Below, in pieces: positions 7,424 to 16,203 of a stretch of DNA of 64,000 bases. The stretch spans positions 6,262,001 through 6,326,000 of the forward strand of contig NZ_CP176395.1 of assembly GCF_046244365.1 (NCBI RefSeq). Direction: 5' to 3'. Numbering within the stretch: position 1 is the stretch's first letter; each line of letters begins with the position of its first letter. The notes under the pieces are model-generated. The model searched no databases. It saw nothing but the letters and a program-made list of their open reading frames with translations, and was not told the origin of the DNA. Source of the DNA: Paenibacillus_V sp046244365. Its GTDB lineage: Bacteria; Bacillota; Bacilli; Paenibacillales; NBRC-103111. Position numbers and translations under genes: made by a program.

Positions 7424-8728
7424 ATGGCTGTACTCGATACTGGGCCGATAGATAACAGGTTCGCGCCGCGCACGACGCAGCTCGTAATTCGATTGTTCAA
7501 TACCGGCCGATTGCCCGCGATTGCAGGTGTTGAAGCATACTATATGAATCCTTCCGGGGATGGATTCACGAGTGAAACGCTCTACGTAGTCGAACTGGTC
7601 GCTCTAAATCCATTCGGCACGCCCGGTTCCGGGTTTACCGCGGACAACGTCTTTGCGAATCTGGACGTATTCGGGGTTCGGGTCATTACCAGCGGGCTTG
7701 GGGCAAACGACATCGCCGTCACGGTCTCGGAAATAGGATCGGACGGGCAAATTCTTAAGGAGCATGTGTTGGAAGGGGAACTTACCCGAATTCAAGAGCT
7801 TTTGTTTGCATATGTCGCGAGTCCGGGAAGCAGCACCGTTACGGCGATTAACACGGCAACGAATACGATGACTAGGATTCCTGTCGGAAGCAATCCTAAT
7901 GGAATTGGGATTACCATCGATGGTACACGAGCTTATGTCGCGGATAGCGGCAATGATACCGTAGCGGTAATTAACACGGCAACGAATACGATATTGACGA
8001 CGATTCCCTTCCCTGCCGGAAGCGAACCTCAAAGAATTGCCATTACCCCCGACAATTTACGTGCTTATGTCACGAATTCCAGTGCCGATAACGTTACGGT
8101 GATTAACACGGCAACGAATACGATATTCACTGTGATTCCCTTCCCTGCCGGAAACGCTCCTACTGGAATTGCGATTACACCCGACGGGTCACGGGCTTAT
8201 GTCACAAATGATGGAGATATAACCGTTACGGTGATTGAAACGGCAACGAATACGATATTCGCCACGGTTCCCTTCCCTCCCGGAAGCGAACCTAACCGAG
8301 TTGCGATTACACCCGACGGGACACGAGCCTATGTCACGGATGGCAGCATTTTTGGTCCCTCTTCGGTCAGGGTAATTAGCACTTTTGCGAATGTAATAGT
8401 GGCTACTATTCCCTTCCCTGCCGGAAGCCTTCCTTTTGGAATTGCGATTACCCCAGACGGTTCACGGGCTTATGTCGCGAATAACGACAATGATACCGTG
8501 ACGGTAATTAACACGGCAGCAAATACGATATTCACGACGATCCCTCTCCTTGCCGGAAGCGGTCCTCTTGAAATTGCGATTACCCCCGACGGTTCACGGG
8601 CCTATGTCACGAATATTGATAATTTTTCCGTTACGGTAATCGATACGGCGCTTAATGCGGTCATAGCCAACCTCCCGGTTGCAGTTTCTCCCAGAGGCAT
8701 TGCGATTACTCCGATTCTATTATTTTAA
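7424..8728 (+). CDS. Seven-bladed YVTN/YncE-type beta-propeller protein, paralogue 5 (divergent)
   Basis: 434 residues, start ATG 7424 behind GGGAGG. It has the same plan as the four minus-strand copies: head domain (LDTGPIDNRFAPRTTQL), seven blades (FAYVASP, RAYVADS, RAYVTNS, RAYVTND, RAYVTDG, RAYVANN, RAYVTNI) and the GIAITPILLF end. Differences are consistent. The head cysteine motif PDCSF is PGSGF here. The blade segments favour VINTATNTIF and PFPAGS rather than VIDTGTNT and PLPAGS. It is therefore the most diverged copy. The end sits just before a strong hairpin, so it is a single-gene transcript. Spore-surface localisation is inferred from the promoter and neighbours. Confidence 0.85.
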   Translation: MAVLDTGPIDNRFAPRTTQLVIRLFNTGRLPAIAGVEAYYMNPSGDGFTSETLYVVELVALNPFGTPGSGFTADNVFANLDVFGVRVITSGLGANDIAVTVSEIGSDGQILKEHVLEGELTRIQELLFAYVASPGSSTVTAINTATNTMTRIPVGSNPNGIGITIDGTRAYVADSGNDTVAVINTATNTILTTIPFPAGSEPQRIAITPDNLRAYVTNSSADNVTVINTATNTIFTVIPFPAGNAPTGIAITPDGSRAYVTNDGDITVTVIETATNTIFATVPFPPGSEPNRVAITPDGTRAYVTDGSIFGPSSVRVISTFANVIVATIPFPAGSLPFGIAITPDGSRAYVANNDNDTVTVINTAANTIFTTIPLLAGSGPLEIAITPDGSRAYVTNIDNFSVTVIDTALNAVIANLPVAVSPRGIAITPILLF

Positions 8729-8747
8729 GCTTGGAGTCATAAATATC

Positions 8748-8789
8748 CATGAAAAAACAACCTGCGATCGTCAGGTTGTTTTTTCGTGG
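8748..8789. terminator. Strong bidirectional terminator
   Basis: An 18-bp stem, counting the outer ccatg/cgtgg pairs, has arms aaaaaacaacctg (8752-8764) and caggttgtttttt (8772-8784) and a 7-base loop. The A-rich and T-rich flanks serve both strands. It ends the plus-strand propeller gene and the long minus-strand glycan operon. Confidence 0.85.
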
Positions 8790-8844
8790 ATGGAGAAGCG
8801 ACGCTACATCGTGATGAATCGTCTGTCGCCTCAAGCAAGCGCAC

Positions 8845-9510
8845 CTAACGGGTCGCTACGAGAATGGTTACGAAGCCATGCTGGGCGTTATGAATAATCG
8901 ATTCGACCGTTTGGGTATGTCTCTCGCAAATGCGGAAGCCGCAATTCGTCAGAAGCTGTTCCAATTCGAGCGGACGATAATGGCGAAAATGATGGGGATT
9001 GATGCGCTCCGGAAAGCAATAATTGTCGAGATGCGGGATGACGTCCTCGTTCGGCGCCGATATGAGCAGGGCTCCGCCCGGCACTAGAAGATCGTACAGC
9101 TTGGCGACGAACGCTTTATCGTCTTGCATGTGCTCCACCGTCTCGAAGCAGGTAATGATTTCAAACTTCCGGATCGGCAACTGCTCGGCAAAATCCTCCG
9201 ACAGATCCCCCTTGACATAGGCCGCTTTTTCGTGCGGATAGTAAGTCCGCGCCCATTCCAAGGCATGATCCGAGCGGTCAATCCCTATAACCGCACGGCA
9301 TTTGGAGTAGTGCGCGACATAGCTTGTTCCGTATCCCGATCCGCATGCGACGTCAAGTACCGATACGCCTTCCGGAATGTAAGGAATCGCAAAATGATAC
9401 CGGATCAGATGGTCGTATTGGGTTTGATCGTACCGTTCGGAATAGACGCGCTCCCAGCTCGTCAGCTCGTCATCCATGTTCCAGTCCGATAAATCCTTAT
9501 AAATTTTCAA
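8845..9510 (-). CDS. Class I SAM-dependent methyltransferase
   Basis: 221 residues from a TTG start at 9510, with GGGGGG seven bases before it. VLDVACGSGYGT at about residue 50 is motif I of class I methyltransferases. GIDRSDHALEWAR is motif II, FEIITCFETVEHM is the motif IV region, and LVPGGALLISAPNED is motif VI. This order is typical of UbiE/Methyltransf_11-type enzymes, which transfer a methyl group from S-adenosylmethionine to a small molecule or sugar. It is the last gene of the glycan operon, 40 bases after the epimerase, so O-methylation of a sugar in the polymer is the likely job. The substrate cannot be read from sequence. Confidence 0.85.
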   Translation of the reverse strand: MKIYKDLSDWNMDDELTSWERVYSERYDQTQYDHLIRYHFAIPYIPEGVSVLDVACGSGYGTSYVAHYSKCRAVIGIDRSDHALEWARTYYPHEKAAYVKGDLSEDFAEQLPIRKFEIITCFETVEHMQDDKAFVAKLYDLLVPGGALLISAPNEDVIPHLDNYCFPERINPHHFRHYRPLELEQLLTNCGFRICERHTQTVESIIHNAQHGFVTILVATR

Positions 9511-9550
9511 ATGGATTCCCCCCTGTTTCTATTAAAATGAGCCGGCGCTA

Positions 9551-10468
9551 TTACACACCGTAATAACCCAGCGTACGCCGCACCCCTTCTTCAAGCGTAA
9601 CGGCAGGCGTCCAGCCAAGCTTCTCCGCAGCCTTCGCATTGGACAATACGCTGTGCCGTATATCGCCGGGACGCGGTTCCTGGTGTAGGACGGTCCGCTT
9701 CCGCCCCGAACAAAGCAGCATGATCTCGATCAAACGGTTGATGCTCGTCTGTACGCCCGTCGAAATATGAACCGTTTCACGGCTGCCCTCCGTCAAGGCG
9801 ATCGCATTGGCTTCCGCCACGTCTCCGACGTACACGAAATCCCGTGACTGCTCGCCGTCGCCGTGCACGATGATCGGGCTTCCCGTCCGAAGCGCCTGCG
9901 TAAACTTGGCGACGGCTCCCCCTTCGCCGATAACGTTCTGGCGCGGACCGTAAACATTGCTGTACCGGAGCATCGTATAATCGAGACCGAACATGCTCCC
10001 CGCCAGCCTCAAATACATTTCCGCTACATATTTGGATATCCCGTACGGAGAATTCGGCCCGATCTGATGCCCTTCGTCGATCGGCAAATAGTCCGGATCT
10101 CCGTAAATCGCCGCAGAGGCGGCGTACACGATTTTACGCACGCCGTAATCCTTTGCGGCTTCTATCACTTTAATCGTACCTTGAATGTTAACGGCCTCAT
10201 CAAGGGCCATATTTTCCGTCGATTTGAATACGCTGGCTTGCGCAGCCTGGTGGACGATGCAATCCGGGCGAAAATGCTCCACCGCTCGGCCAAAAGCATC
10301 GCTCAGCAGATCGCAATGATAAATGTTGACATCCATGCCCTTGACGTTATCCAGGCTGCCCGTACTCAAATTGTCGGCTATGGCCACCTCATGTCCTTTG
10401 CGCAGCAGACGATCCGCGATATGCGATCCGATAAATCCGCAGCCGCCCGTCACCAACACCTTGCTCAT
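9551..10468 (-). CDS. NAD-dependent nucleotide-sugar epimerase (GalE-like extended SDR)
   Basis: 305 residues from ATG 10468 behind GGAGG. The N-terminus VLVTGGCGFIGSHIAD holds the GxxGxxG NAD site. HQAAQASV, AASAAIYGD and YGISK (catalytic Tyr-x-x-x-Lys) follow in the usual order of extended short-chain dehydrogenases. LRYSNVYGPRQ and GDGEQSRDFVYVGDVA are typical of UDP-glucose/GlcNAc 4-epimerases. It probably makes UDP-galactose or UDP-GalNAc for the glycosyltransferases upstream in the same operon. UDP-glucuronate epimerase or decarboxylase activity is possible but less likely given the length and the lack of an extra domain. Confidence 0.85.
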   Translation of the reverse strand: MSKVLVTGGCGFIGSHIADRLLRKGHEVAIADNLSTGSLDNVKGMDVNIYHCDLLSDAFGRAVEHFRPDCIVHQAAQASVFKSTENMALDEAVNIQGTIKVIEAAKDYGVRKIVYAASAAIYGDPDYLPIDEGHQIGPNSPYGISKYVAEMYLRLAGSMFGLDYTMLRYSNVYGPRQNVIGEGGAVAKFTQALRTGSPIIVHGDGEQSRDFVYVGDVAEANAIALTEGSRETVHISTGVQTSINRLIEIMLLCSGRKRTVLHQEPRPGDIRHSVLSNAKAAEKLGWTPAVTLEEGVRRTLGYYGV

Positions 10469-10504
10469 CCCCAGCTTCCTCCCGCATCAATCTTGACTGC
10501 CTTT

Positions 10505-11584
10505 TTACAGAGCGCCGATTTCCTTTAGCATCGTTATAAAATGACCGCAGTACGCATCGACGCTGAAATAGTCTTCCACATGACGTTTCGCTTGCCTTCG
10601 GATCGTTTCCCGCAGCTTTCTGTCGCCTACCAGCTCAAGCGCTTCGCTTACTGCCCCGTCCACATCGCCATGCTCGAAGTATTTGCCTGTCGCGTTATGA
10701 ACGATAGCGCTTCTCACCCCGTCCGAATCGGTAGTCAGCACGGGACAGCGGCAGCTCATCGCTTCGATAACGGCGTACGGCGCTCCTTCCACCCTTGACG
10801 TTGCGCACAGAAAGCCGCCGGAATCGCCGATTGCCGAGAACAGCTCCGGCATTTGCGCGTGAGGGACATTGGAATGGAGCGTCAGCCGGTTCTCCAGCCG
10901 CAAATCCGCCACCGTCCGTTCGAAAGCGTCCTGCTCGCCGCCCTCCGCAAGCGTATGATCGTGAAACATCCACAGCTGCAGGTCCGGTACGCGTTCCGCC
11001 AAGTTATAGCCGATATACAGAAAATCGCGCCAGTTTTTGTTGTACTCCAGCCTACCGAACCAGGCCGCGACCGGCGCTTCCCGGCGAGGCGCTGAACGAT
11101 AGGTGAACGATTCCGTATCGAGCGGATTGTTGAAGCTGTAGGTCATAATTTCCGGGAACGTTTGCTTGCACATGACCAGCACATGCGGAGTGGCGGGCAC
11201 CAATATCGCATCCGCGTAAGTCGCGACGAACTCGCGGCTGACAGCCATTTTGCGCGCGGCCTCCTCCATGGTGCCGAGTCCTTGTATTTCATACACGATG
11301 CGTCCCCCGTACCCGAGCTGACGAATCGCCCGCACCTCCGTAAATGCGCATGTAACGACGACCGCTTCGTATTGGTAATGATTGACGATCCCGATCATTT
11401 CGGCCGGATCGTTTGTCACGAACGTTTTGATCGTCTCCTCGGCGCCGATATTTTGCAGCCCGCTGCCGGGGTGGAAATATAGGCAATGGCATTCGATGCC
11501 GCGTTTGGCAAGCGCACGGCAGCGCTCCCGGTTCAACGTGTCCATGCCGCCGCCTGGAATGATGTACATGAACAGGATTTTCAT
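10505..11584 (-). CDS. Glycosyltransferase family 4, tandem copy 2
   Basis: 359 residues, start ATG 11584 with AGGGG upstream. It begins MKILFMYIIPGGGMDTLNRE and keeps the GT-B C-terminal signature: a donor-binding loop followed by SRVEGAPYAVIEAMSCRCPVLTTDSDG (the E-x7-E-like region). It is a close tandem copy of the gene just upstream, with long stretches such as RGIECHCLYFHPGSGLQNI shared. It therefore probably transfers the same or a related sugar to successive positions. Predicted cytoplasmic, retaining mechanism by family. It lies in the glycan operon between its twin and the epimerase. Confidence 0.85.
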   Translation of the reverse strand: MKILFMYIIPGGGMDTLNRERCRALAKRGIECHCLYFHPGSGLQNIGAEETIKTFVTNDPAEMIGIVNHYQYEAVVVTCAFTEVRAIRQLGYGGRIVYEIQGLGTMEEAARKMAVSREFVATYADAILVPATPHVLVMCKQTFPEIMTYSFNNPLDTESFTYRSAPRREAPVAAWFGRLEYNKNWRDFLYIGYNLAERVPDLQLWMFHDHTLAEGGEQDAFERTVADLRLENRLTLHSNVPHAQMPELFSAIGDSGGFLCATSRVEGAPYAVIEAMSCRCPVLTTDSDGVRSAIVHNATGKYFEHGDVDGAVSEALELVGDRKLRETIRRQAKRHVEDYFSVDAYCGHFITMLKEIGAL

Positions 11585-11649
11585 AAACGATTGCCCCTCG
11601 TTTCTCTAATCGCGATCGGCGCATCTGTCCGCACCCGAACGAATGGATC

Positions 11650-12726
11650 TTACATGACACCAAGTTGCTGGAGCATATTGACAAAATTAACGGAATACCG
11701 CTCGATGGAGAAATGCTCCTCAACGTGCTTCCAAGCCTGAGCGCGTATTTGTCCCCGCAGCTTCGTGTCCTTCATCAGCTCCAACGCCTCCCGAACGGCG
11801 CCGTCGATATCGCCGTGCGCATAAAATTTGCCCGAATAATTATGAATGACCGCCGTTCTCACACCGTCCGAATCGGTCGTCAGCACCGGGCAGCGGCAGC
11901 CCATCGCTTCGTAAATGACATATCCCGCTCCTTCTACTCTCGACGTCGAAACGGTCAGTCCTCCGGAATCCCCGATAGCCGAATAGATGTCCGGCATTTC
12001 CGCGTGAGGGACGTTGGAGCGAAGCACGAGCCGGTCCCGCAGGCCGAGATCGGACACCGTAAGCTCGAACGCTTCCGTCTCGCCTTGTTGGGCGAGCGTA
12101 TGATCGTGGAACATCCAAAGCTTCAAATCCGGAAAATGCTCGAGCAGGTTATAGGCGATAAACAAAAAATCGCGCCAATTTTTGTTATATTCCATTCGTC
12201 CGAACCAGCCGAGAATCGGGGAAGTTTCGGAAATCTTTTTGCGGTAAGAGAACAAGCTCGTATCGATCGGATTGTTGAAACTGAAGCGCATTTTGTGCGG
12301 CAGCATTTCGTCGTACAGCGCATGCAAATGCTCCGTTAACGGCAGCAATATCGCATCCGAATACGCGTTAATGCAATCTTTGCCCGCGAGCGTCTCATGC
12401 CTCGCCATATCCATCGTGCCGAGCCCCTGGTTTTCGAAAATGACAGCTCCTTTGTATCCGAACTGCCGCAGCATACGCGCTTCCAAGTAAGCGGACGTCA
12501 CGACAATGGCGTTGTATTGATACTGGTTGACGATCCCCATCATGCCGGCCGGATCTTTCGTAATGAAAGTCGGAATGCCTTCTGCGTTTATATTTTGCAG
12601 GCCGCTTCCGGGATGAAAATAAAGACAATGGCATTCGATGCCCCGCCGGGCCAGCGCATGGCAGCGCATCCGGTTTAACGTGTCGACGCCGCCGCCCGGG
12701 ATGACATACATGAACAGAATACGCAC
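11650..12726 (-). CDS. Glycosyltransferase family 4, tandem copy 1
   Basis: 358 residues if started at the GTG at 12726. The frame is open to 12948, but the extra 74 residues would overlap the preceding gene, have no GT match, and are absent from the twin gene. From the GTG the protein begins MRILFMYVIPGGGVDTLNRM and aligns end to end with copy 2. GGGGGTGA lies eight bases before it, and only two bases separate it from the previous stop. The C-terminal GT-B motif SRVEGAGYVIYEAMGCRCPVL is intact. The 65-base gap to copy 2 holds nothing obvious. Confidence 0.85.
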   Translation of the reverse strand: MRILFMYVIPGGGVDTLNRMRCHALARRGIECHCLYFHPGSGLQNINAEGIPTFITKDPAGMMGIVNQYQYNAIVVTSAYLEARMLRQFGYKGAVIFENQGLGTMDMARHETLAGKDCINAYSDAILLPLTEHLHALYDEMLPHKMRFSFNNPIDTSLFSYRKKISETSPILGWFGRMEYNKNWRDFLFIAYNLLEHFPDLKLWMFHDHTLAQQGETEAFELTVSDLGLRDRLVLRSNVPHAEMPDIYSAIGDSGGLTVSTSRVEGAGYVIYEAMGCRCPVLTTDSDGVRTAVIHNYSGKFYAHGDIDGAVREALELMKDTKLRGQIRAQAWKHVEEHFSIERYSVNFVNMLQQLGVM

Positions 12727-12728
12727 GT

Positions 12729-13457
12729 TTAGGTCACCCCCAGCTGTTTCAAATGCTCCAGATAAGCGGTCATCCGCCGATTGTACGTATCCTGAATCAT
12801 CGCCACCTCGTGCGCGACGTGGGATGCGCAAGTAATTTCCCGCATGTTGGAGTGCGTCCGGTGCAGCGTCAGCGATTCGTTCAGAAAGTGAAAATCGACG
12901 CCGTTCAAGATGATTCTGTACCACATGTCGTAGTCGTGCGCGAGCCATAGCCCTTCGTTAAACAAGCCAAGCTCAAGCATCAAGCTGCGGTCCGTCATAA
13001 CCGTACACCCGTTAATCGGATCGCCGATCAGAAACGTGCTGTACAGATGCGTCACCGACCGGAACAGCATCGCCGCCGCTTGCGCGAAAACATGGCTTTT
13101 TTCGTTGATTTTGTCGTAATTCGTAAAGCATGCCCTCGCCTGATGCGCCATCATGTACGAAACCTGGCGTTCGACCTTGTACGGATAGTACATGTCGTCT
13201 GAGCTGAGCCAGCAGAAATAATCGCCTGTCGCCTCGAGAATGCCGCGGTTGACTGCGCTCGCCGTTCCGCCGTTCGGTTTCTCGATAAATTTGATGCGGT
13301 CGAGAAACGGCTTTACTCTGCCGAGCTGCTTGGTCGAGCCGTCGCTGACGACGACGACCTCGACGTTGGAATACGTCTGGTGCAGAGCGCTTTGTATGGC
13401 CTGATCGATATATGGATCGTTATAAAAAGGAATGACAATCGATACTTTGGGTAACAT
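12729..13457 (-). CDS. Glycosyltransferase family 2
   Basis: 242 residues from ATG 13457 behind AAGGAGG. The N-terminus VSIVIPFYNDPYIDQAIQSA, then VVVSDGSTKQ, GGTASAVNRGI and the metal-binding WLSSDDMYYP are the ordered motifs of a GT-A family 2 enzyme. The C-terminal half includes NGCTVMTDRSLM and AHDYDMWYRI, the probable catalytic/acceptor region. It is cytoplasmic, with no membrane segments, so it acts on an intermediate or protein on the inner face. It is packed between an SDR gene (3 bases) and the GT4 pair (2 bases). Confidence 0.88.
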   Translation of the reverse strand: MLPKVSIVIPFYNDPYIDQAIQSALHQTYSNVEVVVVSDGSTKQLGRVKPFLDRIKFIEKPNGGTASAVNRGILEATGDYFCWLSSDDMYYPYKVERQVSYMMAHQARACFTNYDKINEKSHVFAQAAAMLFRSVTHLYSTFLIGDPINGCTVMTDRSLMLELGLFNEGLWLAHDYDMWYRIILNGVDFHFLNESLTLHRTHSNMREITCASHVAHEVAMIQDTYNRRMTAYLEHLKQLGVT

Positions 13458-13460
13458 CGG

Positions 13461-14372
13461 TTACGACCTCCTTCGAAAATAGGCAAGCGCGCCTTCTATC
13501 GAATGCTCGAATGGAATGGCCGGCCGCCAGCCGAGAGCGGATATAAGCGTAAGATCGACGGGTTCGGGATCAGGAAGCGAGAGCTGATTTTCGCGAATCG
13601 AAATCTTCAATTCCGCCGGCGATTGGTTTTTGAACGCCTCGACCGTCTCACCGAGCAACCGCTGCGTGCCCGACCCGATCTTGTATGCGGCGCCTTCGCT
13701 GCCCCTCTCCAAAATTACCGCGTAAGCCGCCACCGCATCCCTTACGTCCAGAAAGTCTCGTTTCTCTTCGTAGGAGGACAGAACGAACGGCGCAGCCGAT
13801 CGGCCAGCTTCCACTTCGGAAACCCACTTGGCAAGCAAGCCGCATATCCCGTTGGATGGCCCCGGCCCGATCAGATTGGAGGGCTGAACGAACAGCACCG
13901 GCTGTCCGAATAAATGTCCCCAAGATTGAGCGGCGAGCAGCTGCATCGTTTTGCTCAGGCTATACGGATGCGGCGGCTTAGGAGCTTCACTGGTCATGGC
14001 GAAGTTCAGCATCGAGCTGACGGCAAGTATCCGGCAGGAAGGATTGACGAGACGCGCGGCATCAAGCAAATAGAATGTAGCAAGCACATTCGTTTCCATG
14101 CAGTCTGCTGGCCGTTTCCACGATTCCGAGACGGCGTTCATGCCGGCCAAGTGCAGAAGGTAATCGGGCTTTGTGTCCTCCATAAGCTTGTGGACGGCAC
14201 GGCTGTCGGTCAACTCGCACGCCACGGTCCGGCAGCCTTCCGCGACCGGCTCCGGAGACGTGACGTTTCGCACGACGGCAACTACGTCGTACCCGGAGTC
14301 GACGAAATACCGGCAGGCATGCCGGCCGGTAAAGCCGGCCGCCCCCGTGATCAGCAAACGATTGCCGGTCAT
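13461..14372 (-). CDS. NAD-dependent sugar epimerase/dehydratase (extended SDR)
   Basis: 303 residues from the ATG at 14372, which forms an ATGA overlap with the previous stop. The upstream in-frame start at 14390 would overlap more and is less likely. LLITGAAGFTGRHACRYF holds GxxGxxG, then HLAGMNAVSESW, VSSMLNFA and YSLSK (the Tyr-x-x-x-Lys pair). The layout resembles GDP-mannose 4,6-dehydratase or GDP-6-deoxy-4-keto-mannose reductase-type SDRs, but the substrate is not evident. It follows the RmlD-like reductase, so it may act on the same keto-sugar branch or a second donor. Confidence 0.8.
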   Translation of the reverse strand: MTGNRLLITGAAGFTGRHACRYFVDSGYDVVAVVRNVTSPEPVAEGCRTVACELTDSRAVHKLMEDTKPDYLLHLAGMNAVSESWKRPADCMETNVLATFYLLDAARLVNPSCRILAVSSMLNFAMTSEAPKPPHPYSLSKTMQLLAAQSWGHLFGQPVLFVQPSNLIGPGPSNGICGLLAKWVSEVEAGRSAAPFVLSSYEEKRDFLDVRDAVAAYAVILERGSEGAAYKIGSGTQRLLGETVEAFKNQSPAELKISIRENQLSLPDPEPVDLTLISALGWRPAIPFEHSIEGALAYFRRRS

Positions 14373-15199
14373 CGTCTTCCCTCCATCCATTCGCGCATTT
14401 CACTTATCATGACGGACAGCGCCGGAACCTTGGGATCGAAGTCGGACCGCGTGTTGCGAAGCGTGCGGTCGAGCCTGATCGCGTCGTCCGGCACGATCGT
14501 GACGTCCTCCTTATCGAAGGCCGCTTGAAACATGCGCAGCAGCTCGCACTTGCTCGCTTTATCCGCCGCCGTCAAATGATACAGCCCGGTTACTCCGCCT
14601 TCGAGCATCCGAACGGCCGACTTCGCGAGCTGCAGCGTCGTCACCCCGTTCCACATAACGCGGGTATAGCCTTTTACGACGCCCTTCTGTTTCATGAACC
14701 ATGCAAACAGCCCGATTCCGTTGTCGCGGATTTCCGGGCCGATGATGGAGGTGCGTATCGTCAAATGAAGCGGACTGCGCACTTCCCCCATCGCTTTGCT
14801 CCGCGCATAAACGGATGTACCGTCAGGCAAATCGCCTTCTTCGTAATCGCCGCGCTCTCCCGAGAACACGCAATCCGTACTGATATGAACGAGCTTCCCG
14901 CCGTTCCGCTCGACGAGCCTGCGCAAATGATGCGGAAGAAGGCCGTTCACGTAGAACGCCTCCTCCTCGTTGCTTGCCGCATGTTCGTTGAGCATGCCGA
15001 TCGCATTGATGACCGCATCCGGCCGGAGCTGCTCCAACAGCTTCTCGACCGATGGCAGGTCCGCCGCATCCAGACAGATGCCCTGCGCATCGCTTGCATC
15101 GCGGGTCGTATACCGTACGTCGTGGCCGGTTTCCCGCCGCAAGTAGTCGATCAGCATATGTCCGGCCATCCCCCTGCCGCCCAATACGAGAATTCTCAT
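14369..15199 (-). CDS. RmlD-like 4-keto-sugar reductase, probable WbvR type
   Basis: 276 residues, start ATG 15199 in an ATGA overlap with the dehydratase gene. MRILVLGGRGMAGHMLIDYL is the RmlD-type NAD(P) site. DAVINAIGMLNE, VHISTDCVFSG and YARSKAMGE (catalytic Tyr/Lys) follow as in dTDP-4-dehydrorhamnose reductase. No rmlB or rmlC lies nearby. Instead it is fused by overlap to a UDP-GlcNAc 4,6-dehydratase and followed upstream by a 2-epimerase. In known L-aminosugar pathways an RmlD-like reductase (WbvR) in this set gives UDP-N-acetyl-L-quinovosamine, whereas the two-domain CapF/WbjC gives UDP-L-FucNAc. The size here, with no cupin domain, favours the WbvR type. Confidence 0.8.
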   Translation of the reverse strand: MRILVLGGRGMAGHMLIDYLRRETGHDVRYTTRDASDAQGICLDAADLPSVEKLLEQLRPDAVINAIGMLNEHAASNEEEAFYVNGLLPHHLRRLVERNGGKLVHISTDCVFSGERGDYEEGDLPDGTSVYARSKAMGEVRSPLHLTIRTSIIGPEIRDNGIGLFAWFMKQKGVVKGYTRVMWNGVTTLQLAKSAVRMLEGGVTGLYHLTAADKASKCELLRMFQAAFDKEDVTIVPDDAIRLDRTLRNTRSDFDPKVPALSVMISEMREWMEGRR

Positions 15200-16182
15200 G
15201 GCAAAAACCTGCCTTTGACAAGAAGACTTCGAATGTCTGCCTTGTTCATGAGCCCTTCGTTCGAGCTATAATTCAGCTTCCCGGCAGGCGGATATTCGGC
15301 GTAAGTTTGCTTCAGTCCCGGTATATCCAGCGTCGGCAAAATGATCAGATACTGGCTGTCGTAGGCGATCGTATTCGGGCTTTCGTACTCGGAGTAAAGA
15401 ATCTCGTGAATTTTTTCGCCCGGTCGGACGCCCAGCTCTTTGATCGTCACGTTCGTCCGCCCTAGCGCCTCGATCAGCACTTCGGCGAGATCGATTATTT
15501 TGCAGGTAGGCATCATCATGACGAAAATTTCGCCGCCCAAGCTCTCCTTCGACGCTTTGAAGAGAAGCTCGATCGCATCTTCGAGCGTCAGGAAAAAGCG
15601 GGTCATCTGCGTGTCGGTTATGCCGATTTCATTCTTTTCCTTGATCTGTTTCATGAAAATATGAATAACGCTGCCGTTCGTGCCTAGCACGTTGCCGCCC
15701 CGTACGCAAACGAATTTCGTTTCGGATTTCAGCAGATTGGCATGAACGATCAGCTTCTCTCCGATCGCCTTCGTCATGCCGTAAAAGTTCGACGGGTTGG
15801 CGGCTTTGTCCGTCGAAATGTAAATCACTTTTTTCACCTTGTTCTCGATGGCCGCCTCTATGACGTTCTGCGTGCCGACGACGTTGGTCTTGAGCGCTTC
15901 CAGCGGCTGGTCCTCGCAAACCGGCACATGCTTCAGCGCCGCGAGATGGTAGACGTAATCCGCCCCGGCGCTTGCTGCGATCAGCGCCTCCTTATCCCGG
16001 ATATCGCCGATGCAGAACCGGAGCCGCGGATCGTCGAACGCCCGCTTCATCGCCACTTGACTCGTTTCGTTGCGGGAAAATACGATGATTTCCTTCGGGT
16101 TTTTGTAGAGGAGCTGTTTCACCAGCTCATGTCCCCAAGAACCTGTCCCCCCAGTGACAAAAAACGTGCTGTTTGTGAACAT
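15196..16182 (-). CDS. UDP-GlcNAc 4,6-dehydratase/5-epimerase (WbjB/CapE/FnlA type)
   Basis: 328 residues from ATG 16182 behind AGGAGGG. TFFVTGGTGSWGHELV is the nucleotide site. YVYHLAALKHVPVCE and ISTDKAANPSNFYGMTK (Thr-Asp-Lys and Tyr-x-x-x-Lys) are the signatures of soluble CapD/FlaA1-family dehydratases. GVRPGEKIHEILYSE is also typical. There is no membrane domain, so it is the short CapE/WbjB form, not the long FlaA1/PglF form. It would convert UDP-GlcNAc to the 4-keto-6-deoxy-L sugar, which the RmlD-like reductase and the 2-epimerase on either side would complete. Confidence 0.88.
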   Translation of the reverse strand: MFTNSTFFVTGGTGSWGHELVKQLLYKNPKEIIVFSRNETSQVAMKRAFDDPRLRFCIGDIRDKEALIAASAGADYVYHLAALKHVPVCEDQPLEALKTNVVGTQNVIEAAIENKVKKVIYISTDKAANPSNFYGMTKAIGEKLIVHANLLKSETKFVCVRGGNVLGTNGSVIHIFMKQIKEKNEIGITDTQMTRFFLTLEDAIELLFKASKESLGGEIFVMMMPTCKIIDLAEVLIEALGRTNVTIKELGVRPGEKIHEILYSEYESPNTIAYDSQYLIILPTLDIPGLKQTYAEYPPAGKLNYSSNEGLMNKADIRSLLVKGRFLP

Positions 16183-16203
16183 TTGCTTTGCCCTCCTACT
16201 GTC

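Noticed and set aside
1988..8728. Regularly spaced near-identical DNA blocks that could look like a CRISPR array
   Set aside because: The spacing is about 130 bases, the spacers are not unique, and the blocks encode propeller blades in one frame. No cas genes are near.
10795..11106. Plus-strand frames across the glycan operon (for example 103 codons here)
   Set aside because: They are shadows of minus-strand genes in GC-rich sequence, without ribosome sites or recognisable domains.
14369..16182. dTDP-rhamnose pathway for the RmlD-like gene
   Set aside because: No rmlB or rmlC is present, and the gene is fused by overlap to a UDP-GlcNAc dehydratase, which indicates an L-aminosugar route.
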